Assembly: GCA_022495995.1 (NCBI GenBank)
Contig: JAFEMH010005386.1
Span: forward strand, 100,955-164,954
Source: Adenophora triphylla var. japonica
Lineage: Eukaryota; Streptophyta; Magnoliopsida; Asterales; Campanulaceae
Direction of reading: 5' to 3'
Length of the DNA: 64,000 nucleotides
Under the pieces are notes generated by a model. The model saw only the letters and a program-made list of their open reading frames with translations. It was not told the DNA's origin and searched no databases. Within the stretch, counting starts at the first letter, position 1, and every line of letters begins with the position of its first letter. Of this stretch, positions 55,422 through 64,000 are shown one piece after another. Made by a program: the position numbers and the translations under genes.

Positions 55422-56085
55422 CCTACCAATCGCAGATTGGCCATCGCAATGTACACTAATTGCGTGCACGGGCTTTTCCCCATCTTGGAATATCTTCTAG
55501 AAATTTGGGCGTAGCCATCTCTAGCTTCTTCACCACATTTATCTAATGCTATAAACTCGCATTCCATGGTCAGATCCGGCTATAAATAGTCAGCTATGTA
55601 GAAGATTTCCACGATATAGTCCAAGCATCTCAAGCTAACGTGAATAAATATCCACTTGCATCTTCGAAGTCTTTGATATCTCGATATCCAATTGAAGCAT
55701 CACTATATCCTTCTATCACAAACTGGGATGCTCTAGCTTTTAATGTAATCCAAAATCACGAGTATATCTTAAGTACCTTAGTACTCTCACTCATACCCTT
55801 CCAATGATTTCCATCCTAGATTACTTGTATACCTCCGCTTAACTTGCTAACAAGGTAAGGCAATATCCTACTTAGTGGTCAACTTATCAAGTACATTAGA
55901 CTTCCAATAACTCTCGAATACTTCTAATTGAGACACCCTGCTCATCTCTATTCTTTGATAGATGAAGATTCGGGTCGAATCGAGTACTCGCTATTCCACG
56001 TGTCATCCTTGCATAAATTTCTCAAGAATTTTATCCACATAACGAGATCGACTTAACACAAGTCCATCAGAGATCCAAGAGGATC
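55422..56085 (-). pseudogene. Tork-type copia element, right arm: RT end and RNase H start
   Basis: Minus strand. Recognisable text includes LVLSRSRYVDKILEKFM (near 56060), SIREYSRVIGSLMYL (near 55905) and HCDG (near 55440) just before the insertion site. Removing the SIRE-type element and one CCTAC copy brings this arm and 40575-40807 into one continuous reading frame across the junction. Unlike the left arm, this arm has several stops and frameshifts. Similarity ends near 56085. Confidence 0.75.
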
Positions 56086-56440
56086 TCCATGGAGTTCAGC
56101 TCCATGGATGATTTTTTACAAGGATCAACATTCTTTAGCTTGTTGTTCCTCCTCTTTACATTAACTAGTTGTTACTTGATCTCTTGGCCTGTAAAGTGTG
56201 GTCACCTTGGAGTTCATCTCCATGGATGATCTTACTAAATGGTCCATATTCTTATTTACATCTTCTTTATGTTATTAGTTCTTACTTGATCTAAAATGTG
56301 GTCATCTTGGAATAAATTTCCATGGATTTTGATCATTTTAAATGGTCTAAATTGTTTTTACTTTCCTTGTAAATGTTTTTCCTAACCTAAGATCTTCACA
56401 TTGGGACAATTTCCATGGATGAAGATCATTAAGGTTCCTT
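56086..56440 (+). repeat. Imperfect tandem repeat, period about 110-118 bp
   Basis: TTCCATGGATGATC or similar recurs at 56101, 56219, about 56328 and 56412, with shared GTGGTCAYCTTGGA and GTTCTTACTTGATCT flanks. Confidence 0.65.
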
Positions 56441-57231
56441 GGAAGTTACAAAAGGGGTGAAGTTGATATATTGAGTCTGGGGGAAGATCTCAAGGATGGT
56501 CATCTTAATGACCACCTTGTGAAATCCACTCTAAAGTTGATACGCCCTTAACCTAAATTCAATTTTCGCGTATTAATCTTTATTTTATGTTAAATCTCCC
56601 ATCCCAAGCAAATGAAGTGCTTCTAAGTCCTAATGTACTCGTAATTACGGCTCGATATAGTAGATCACCACTAATCATGTTTAGTGATCACTAATCAAAG
56701 CCTAAGGAAAGTGGGGACAAGCATGAATGCAAAATCCAAAAATGTTTTTTATTTAACACTTAAGCAAACTTCAGCTTCGATTCTCGTAACCCAGCTTTTT
56801 ACATTCTCGGAATTTACGTAATCGGGATCGGAAAGTCATAAAAGGGACATTATCGTCCCATCCGCGCGGACAGGATTGAGCCTCGGCCTGATCCACGCGG
56901 ACAGGAATGTAAGGGACAAACATTTTTATTTTCATCTTTTCTCGCCTCACGTAAACACAATATTTTAATTAAATTTCATCTATCTAGTCCAAAACTCTTA
57001 TTTCCAGAAAAATTCCTTTTGCAAAACACACACACACAAATGGTTTTAAGTTAGGAAGACTCGCTTTACGAGGCATTTCGGGTGAATACCTAACGTTCTT
57101 CCTTGGAGCCAGAACGTGACCTCCGAACTCACTTCTCTCATTTTTGGACATTTTTCAAAGTTTTGGCCCCAACCAAAACGGCGGGACGACTCCGTTTGAT
57201 TTTTTCAAAAATCTGGGCATCATCATCAGCA
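56086..57231 (+). repeat. Ogre-type 5' LTR and adjoining repeats; left edge unresolved
   Basis: The end just before the primer site reads CATCATCATCAGCA, typical of Ogre LTRs. The left boundary is uncertain: either TGATACGCCC near 56536 or as far left as 56086, where the Tork similarity stops. 56086-56440 contains CCATGGATGATC repeats. GGACGACTCCGTTTGATTTT and AAAGTTTTGGCCCCAACCAA near the right end also fit the lineage. Confidence 0.55.
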
Positions 57232-57247
57232 TGGCGACTACTGGGGA
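57232..57247 (+). other. Ogre-type primer-binding site (Arg-tRNA-like)
   Basis: TGGCGACTACTGGGGA resembles the TGGCGACTCCACTGGGGA primer site of Ogre elements, with two bases missing in the middle. Confidence 0.65.
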
Positions 57248-59945
57248 ATTAAAATAAGCTTTATCTTTTTTTTAAATATAAAAAAATGGCATTTGGCATA
57301 TAGGTGGAAACCATTAAGCTTCCCCGTATCAGCTTCCTAACCCGAGGCTTGGGATAAATTATGGTCTAACAAAGCCACGCACCCTAAGATTAGCCTTATA
57401 AAAAAAAAAAAAAGCTTTGGTGGGTCAAACTTCCGTCCCGACACTTGCAGCCATTTGGGTATGTGTGTGTGTGTGTTTGTTTTGCACATTTCGCATTGTT
57501 ATCTTTTTGACCGCCCCGTAAAAGTCAAAATTTTGACCTGCCTGACCCACTTCCTTAACTCGTTTGAATTTTCAGGTTTATGTGTTTATTTGCTTTCAAA
57601 AAAAAAAAAAAAAATTCAAAATATTTTCAAAAAAAAACTAAAAAAAAATCATTTTCAAAATTTTTTGCATCATGATCTTAAAACACATGCAAAAATTTCT
57701 TATTTTACTCGAAAGAGAAGATAGACCGTCGCACACTACGCGCACTCGGAACCCACACCGCACCGTTCTAAAAAGCGCCAGGCGGATGCCAGCGGCGGAG
57801 CCGGACACCGCGCCTAGCGACTAGTCGAGATTAGTTGGAATTATCACCTAGGGCGGCTTAGAACTGGGCGTGGAGAGGCCTAGCGCTAGGCGGGCCTAGG
57901 CGCCAAAGGGTCTTTGTGGCATCAAGCACCGCACACTACGTCCTTAACCCGGGAAAATCCCAAGAGCAGCCCGTTCGTCCTTACTAAGCCCCTCGGTGCG
58001 AGCAAGCACTATCACCAAACATCCCTTGGAGCCTTGTGTCGACCATGCACTTGTCCGTGACACACCTTGTCCGAGACCTATTGGCTTTAGTTTGGTCCGT
58101 GTCATGCCCTCGCCCAGGTACACCGTGGCCGGGCCAAACCTTAGTCGGCACGCCAAGTCAATATTCTTTCGAGACCCTAATCATTCGAGGTCACGCCGAT
58201 TTTCCGTCATGGACTTTGACCAAATCTTGACTGGCGCCTTGACTTTGACTTGCACAACTTATGCACCGACTCTCGCATGACACCGAGTCATCAAGGATTA
58301 ACGATTATACCATGCTCCAATTACAGCCTCTAACCGACTACTGCTCAAGATCAACCATGGACATTTATCGCTCCGAGCTACGCCGACTTTTCGTCGAGCC
58401 CCTCAACATGATTCTGACCTTTGACGTCGCCTTTGCCCGTACTACATTCAATATTATAAGACTCGACACCCGCCAGCTTTAGGATCATTTTTCTTTATCC
58501 AAGGACTCGCTTGTCTTCTACAAAACCCTCGCTCGAGGTTACAGTGTCGAGGGTCTCAGAACAGAGTGATGGGACCCACCGATCCAGACTTAGAGTAGTT
58601 TGCATAAAAAGAAGAGCAATCTTTTCCAACCGCTTAGGTTTTAAGAAAACACGTTTTAAGTAAACGAGAACAAATAACCTCATGTTGCACTGAAACTCTG
58701 GCGCCCAAACACTTACCCTCCTTCATTCCCAAATAACTCGAACCCTCGTGTCTTTCCCCCGCAGCTCTCCTCACAAAGCTTGGTTTCGTGCCTGGTCACC
58801 GTCTCGATTAGTCAGGGAAGAATCAGCCGCATCGTCTGCTTCACCATTTGTTTCCGACTCCAAGTTTCGTATCGTTCTCGCATCGCCTCGGGTAACGATG
58901 GGGACAATACCACTCCGCCTCCCAGACTCCCCAAACACGTGGCTAAAGTGGAATCCGCTAGCCGAACGCATGAGATCATGATGTGACAGAAGCACAGTAT
59001 GAATAGCCTTCCTGGAGTTGGGTTAGGAGCCATGGCTCGTCGCTAGTCTCAATCCCGGGCGGCACCTTCACCGTGTAAGAAGAGGAGGAACCAATCCCAC
59101 TTCTCACGCTCGACTACTCCAGGATGCCACCACTAACCTCCTATGGTACTCACTCACCAGAGCCCATGCTTCTCGATCTGTGGCTCCAAATGTACCTCCT
59201 GACCACGCAGACCACTGGACCCACGCACTCTGACGGACAAGTCGCTCATAGCGCCTCAGCTCAGACAAAATCAAGACGGAATGTCTTCCCACGGTCGGGG
59301 AATACCTCGAATGCCACAACAAGTCGGGATCCCACCGCTAGCTTAGGAATCGATCAAATCGGGCCTCGCACAAGAACAACCCAGGTGCCTTGAAGAACAG
59401 CCGTAATGCCACACAGCTTTGGTCTAGGGCAATGTGAGCCCTCCTCGAATGATGCTAGCCTCGCCCGCTTCCTAACACAAATTCCACAAAGTCCATTTCG
59501 GGCTTCAAGGTCCAACGGCCACTGTGCCCCTATCCCAAGCTTCATTAGAATCACCAGACTCATGTAGTGATCCTCCCGGGTTATACACTCCCTTCCACGT
59601 GCCACCACGCAGCCTCAACAACCAGGGACAAAGAACCTCGTATTTAAGCCTACTTACGAAGTCTCACTGAAACCCCGAGCTATCGGATTCTACCTCGTGT
59701 CCGCTCCACCTTTCTCTCGCTAATCTGGGAAGCCAACAAAGAAGCCAGCTTGGGTTCTATCCCTTTGCCCAAGCTCCTACCTACACTCCCCTGGTAATTT
59801 GGGCCAAGGACAGTTTTTCACCTATGCTCCGGAATATGGTATTCCTTCCACCGCAAATTACCTCACCAACCAACTGCCTAGTCCTCTTCCTAGCTCAAAT
59901 ATCTGGCTCGTGCATTCCCGGGCCTCCACCTTCGGGATCCCCATT
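57248..59945 (+). other. Ogre-type leader and N-terminal coding region, unresolved
   Basis: A-rich and (TG)n leader (57390-57700), then GC-richer sequence with no frame longer than about 95 codons. Ogre elements carry an extra ORF before gag, which may be what is decayed here, but no domain is recognised. Confidence 0.35.
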
Positions 59946-60480
59946 TGGCCCGGTTTATGGAGCAACACAAGGAAATGAAAGCGCATCTTGCCGAATTGGA
60001 CTATCAAAAAGGACACTCGCTCTTCGGCCTACGCATCCCGACTCAATTGTACCCCTCGCCTCACAAGTTCGTTGATGCCCAATCTCGACTTGTCTGACGG
60101 GAGTGCGTGCCCTAAAACTCACTTGGACACCTATACTTTGGCAATGAAAGCTAAGTGGATGCACAAACCAGCAGCAAATGGCCGGGAACTACTTCGGGCC
60201 CCTCTTTTCGAAGTCGGAGCTTTGAAATGGTTCTTTCTGATCAAGCCTGGCTGTGGCTACTTGGGAACAAATTACCAAGATTTCACGTATAAGTATAAAG
60301 CCAACTTGGAATGGGAGACAAACAGAGTTGACCCGTGCACAACGATGTGCAAATACTGATGAGAATATTGGGATTTTTATAAAAGGTGGAACTCTGAAGC
60401 TCAGCCAAATGGGGGCCGCCATCCCTTCTCCCTCTCGACGCAGAGGAGCAAGCTTAGACATCTTCCTAGCCATGATTGAA
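59946..60480 (+). pseudogene. Ogre-type gag core, frame-broken
   Basis: Pieces in shifting frames give the gag core order: AHLAELDYQKGHSLFG, then NLDLSDGSACPKTHLDTYTL, a hydrophobic LLRAPLFEVGALKWFFL helix, ATWEQ...YKYKANLEWE and TELTRAQRCANTDE. This matches the 'CPKxHL...W...NxxxAPDRxEL' style of Ogre gag. At least two frameshifts occur near 60270 and 60320. Confidence 0.6.
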
Positions 60481-63400
60481 GCTCGCATTTAAGAACCTCA
60501 CTTTAGCAATTTCTATCCGTGATCTCAAGGGCAATGGTCAATTCCGGGGGCTAAATTCTGAGAGGGCTTAGCAATCGCCAGCAAGTTGTTGCACCCGCTA
60601 CTTGCAGATACCGGGCTTCTTCCACCTCCAACACGACTCCCCGCCCCACCCTATTTGGGACAGATCTGTAACAATGCCACTCCCTTTGTTCCCAAGAAAC
60701 TCCGATGCGCCCGCATCCTTGCCTCCAAGGCTCGGGAGACTTCTCGGGATGCCTTTGAAAGTGATATCTTCGTAGGTTTGGTAAAAGAAGGTTTGCTCCG
60801 GCCCTAGATAATTATCAGCCCTAGAAACCCCAATGCTCCTTTGGATACCTCCAAGCATTGTTGTGCCTTTCATCGCACTCTCACGGGCACCTCGACGTAT
60901 GATCAAGCGTCCCCCCGAAAAAAAAAAAAAGGCAATCCTACAAGGTTTGATAGAGCAAGGAAAGTTAGAAGTCCCCGAGGGGCCTACGTACAGTCAAAAA
61001 TCCTTTCTCCAAGGAACCATAAATCCAAGCGAACATGATTGAAATCTGAGAGCCTTCGCATGCCAAGTGGAAAAATGTGTAGAACTAGTGAAGATCCCTG
61101 ATGATTAATCTTGAATCCGGATTTGAGAATGATGGACATGTACCTTATCCTCCCGAGATCCCTCGTAAAACCAAAGCATTGATCCAGCTTGGTGTAGAGC
61201 GTATGAGACCTGCGACATGAAGCACAAATTGACAACCTTCTCCGAGGCCTTCGTAGGAGCCATGGTTTGGCCGTCCAGCCTTAATCCCTTTGACGACACT
61301 TTTATCATGAAGAAGTGAAGCAAAATCCTCCTCTCACTCTCAATCGTCCCTGATATGTCAAGCTTCCACCACCAGCCTTCCTAATGTCACTCACTCACCA
61401 TAACTCCCGCTCCGTCGACTTCCCACATGTGCCGCCTAGCCCCCAAACAAGCAGCTCAAAGTGCCGCTATCCCAACAGCTAGCCGTGGATGAAGACATCT
61501 CGACATGCCTCAAGAGCTATTAGGTGTCCCTCTCGTAATGATACCGGTCCTCGCAGTATATCGCAGAGGGAATGGCTAGGTTTGAAAACAATGGAGGAAA
61601 TGTGTGGTTAGCCATCGTGGCTCTCGAGGAATGCCAAAATGAACAAAGAAGCCTGGATCGAAGAGGCCACACGTCATTTCGAACATTGGCAATCCCCCAA
61701 CCGGGATCGGGCTCCCCGAAGGACAAATACGCGGCTGCCTGTTCCCTCCGCTTAAGCTAGTGCCTCTCGTTACTTCAAATAAATCCAACCATTCGCTCTC
61801 CAAGCAAGCCCAATAGCAAATCTCCTCAATATAGCTCAACTCGTAACCATCCTAGCATAAAGCCTCGGCCTCGAAACCCGCCGATTCACCTCCAACCGGT
61901 TGGAGCACATTTGGTGGGATATCTCAAGTGATCGCCCGACCGCCTCGAGAGGGACTATCAAGATTGGATAAACGAAGATCGTCCTCCCAAAAAAAGTTAA
62001 GAAAGCTCTCTTCCCAAAGCAAAAGTTGAAAGAAAAATTAAGTCCGGTGGATACCAAATATGGGGACATCTCGGGGAACCTTCGAAGGATTTGACTACTA
62101 TGTCATTTACTCTAACGAGCCTAAGGTCCCTTCCTCCTACGAAACCGCAAGTACGTATGACCGATCCCTTTTGAGGCCCAAAATTCAAGTACCAATGCAA
62201 ATAGTCACTTTTAGTCAACCTTTTGTAGGTTCTAGTATTTTTCTCTTTCTCACCTAAGTCCTTCCCCGGACATTTCATGTCGTTGTAGGGTCCATTTTGG
62301 ACATAGTAGTTAAATGTCTAACTTGTATATAAGTCTTTTTCTTTCTTGCTAGACTCCTGACATCACTTGCACACCCACGTTACACTTAATTGAAATGGGT
62401 TTTATCCTAGGATTGATCACTTGTGGCCGCTTCAACCACTAATTCTTTGAAATAACTAATATTTAAATTAATTGGAGTGAGAAAATCAATTGATATCCTT
62501 TCCTCAAATTGGGCCTTACCAACTCCCCATCTTGCATCTCTATATGCTCACATCCCTCTTCTTATCATCCTCATCATCTCGCTGCTCGATGAATTTGCAT
62601 GGATCTTTTCTCATTTAAAGCTTAAAGCAAGCAATGAAGACTTAATTTCGTTTAGGTCATTCGGTAGGGGATTACGGTTGAAGCTGTTCTCACCCAGATA
62701 GGGGAAAACCTTTACCTCTACCTCTCACTCAAACAATACCCTTTTCATTTTCAAGTGATCGGCGATTTTGAAACCCGCTATTAGCCATCATTTTTGGGCC
62801 TCCATGCTAAGAGAAGTCTCTAAGAAGCTCCAAGAAGTTAGCTTCGAGAGCTCTGGCGATGCGCAAAATATCTCAAGCGCATGAAGGAAGGACAAAGATA
62901 ATCCTTAACGTCTCGTGGAGGCTTAAAAAAAAAAAGAAAAAGAGGACTCGTCGATCCTCACAGCAGAAAGTCCCCTGACTACTCAAGAAGCTCTCCAATG
63001 ACAGTGCTAAAAAGGAGCCCGAATTCTCTCGCAAGCTTTGCAAAAAGTTTTCGATAGCTTGACTTCCTCTCACTCATTACCATAATCAATCCCAAGCCAT
63101 CCTCTTTGTTTTTAGGATGATATTCCCATTACTATTACCCTCGCTCTTTGGCCAAAGTCAAAATCTCGACCTCTCCGATTCTTAGAGGCAATCAATAATC
63201 TTCATCGCCGTAGATTTCCTAAACACATCCTCCGCAAGCCAACCTCTCATCTTTAGCAGGCTTAGTCAGCAAAGGCCCACCCGACCTCTCATCTTAAGAG
63301 GTGTCATGAGTATCCTAAACTCATCCGATGGCCGATCGAAGCCCGGAAATCCAGCCTACAAGTCCCCTACTCTGGATAGCAAAATTTCATTCCTAATATC

Positions 63401-64000
63401 TTCGAGAGTTAAATCAAAATTAATGCTTCTTATTGCTTGCTTAAATTGGAATCCTATCCCATCTTGGTTCTGAAAATCATCAACCTAAGATTGTGCAAAT
63501 TCAACCCATCCATTTGACACTTCATGTGAGCAGCAAGACATTTCATTCCGCAAATACTTAAGCCGCTGGATGTCCTGCATCAAGCTTCGCATCCGTGTCT
63601 TTCATCGACACTCCAGTGAGGACATGTTTTTTCAATCTCTCCAAATCCTCAAAATCCTCAAAGGTCTCCTCGATCCTCGAATTTCAACATTCATTCTCTT
63701 TTCAAATCGGGATAAGCCCGAAATCTATGCGGCGACTCCGAGCTCCTCGCAGAGGGGAACGTAGTGCAACAACAATCGGTCCGATCGAAATCACAAACAA
63801 ATCTCAAAAAAATCCGGTCTCATCAAGGACCGTCCCTATACACTTTCCGTCCTTCCGAGCTTGGATTCTCTGATATCGCTGATTTTCTCCTTGTGATTAA
63901 TCAAAATATTTGTTCATATCGATTTAGTGCTCAATAACCCGAACATCAATAAAGCGGTTTTAAGTGCAAAAGCTCTTGTGATCATCATGAATAAGACAAA
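60481..64000 (+). other. Ogre-type region downstream of gag, mostly unassigned
   Basis: A zinc-finger-like remnant (SKHCCAFHRTLTGT near 60850) followed by GLIEQGKLEVPEGP fits the end of Ogre gag. Text such as KLTTFSEAFVGAMVWPSSLN across frames near 61220-61290 may belong to the protease linker. Beyond 61.4 kb no domain is recognised on either strand. Confidence 0.35.

Larger units (their letters stand above)
57232..64000 (+). mobile_element. Ogre-type Ty3 retrotransposon internal region, cut by window end
   Basis: Supported by the primer site and the gag-like patch near 60 kb. Pol is not reached with confidence. The sequence is frame-broken throughout, and many short open frames on both strands are uninformative. 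If it is inserted in the Tork-type element, the rest of that element should reappear beyond the window. Confidence 0.6.

Noticed and set aside
57944..59608. Numerous 60-95-codon frames on both strands in the Ogre-type region
   Set aside because: GC-richer, stop-poor decayed sequence; frames overlap on opposite strands and carry no recognisable domain.

Overview
The window looks like repeat-rich nuclear DNA of a flowering plant, probably a eudicot. There are no bacterial operons, rRNA genes or tRNA genes. The evidence is one intron-split, plant-type gene and a dense nest of plant transposon lineages: Ty3 chromovirus, Tat and Ogre, Ty1 Ale, Tork and SIRE, plus Stowaway, hAT and Harbinger MITEs and tRNA-derived SINEs. 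The species cannot be named from the sequence alone.

Layout. 1-2121 is the 3' end of a chromovirus-type LTR, joined directly to a minus-strand, internally deleted Ty1/copia element (2122-5295). 5941-10413 (minus) holds four exons of a membrane-anchored, Cys-rich, cyclophilin-like (peptidyl-prolyl isomerase-like) gene. All exon joins are in phase 0, the introns carry MITE and SINE debris, and the terminal exon or exons are not in the window. 11279-12287 is a 1-kb Harbinger-type element with a TAA target duplication. 13053-14480 is a minisatellite field built on a 63-bp unit with a palindromic core. 15700-28803 is a nearly complete, young Tat-lineage Ty3 element: 723-bp LTRs with about six differences, a second (archaeal-type) RNase H, a frameshifted gag-pol, and a two-part antisense gene between pol and the 3' LTR. 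It is flanked by identical 143-bp direct repeats instead of the usual 5-bp duplication. 28.9-39.2 kb is intergenic DNA with small transposons, several precisely bounded by target duplications: an hAT MITE (29657-29995), Stowaways, two SINEs, and a 1764-bp hAT-like element carrying TCGGCCGAG palindromes and a long GGT/AGT microsatellite.

39205-56085 is a minus-strand Tork-type copia element whose RNase H region is split by a 14.6-kb SIRE/Maximus-type copia element (40808-55421, target duplication CCTAC). From about 56.1-56.5 kb to the window end lies an Ogre-type Ty3 element (Arg-tRNA-like primer site at 57232, gag-like patch near 60 kb), heavily frame-broken and cut by the window edge.

Functionally, the only host gene seen is the cyclophilin-like one; everything else is mobile DNA or its debris. 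The main points of interest are the 143-bp duplication around the Tat element, its antisense gene with an intron that sense-strand retrotransposition cannot remove, a hairpin with a compensatory base change in its 3' noncoding region, the palindromic 63-bp minisatellite, and the palindrome-bearing hAT-like element. Reading frames right of about 40.8 kb are broken far more often than those on the left, so consensus error should be excluded before that decay is interpreted.
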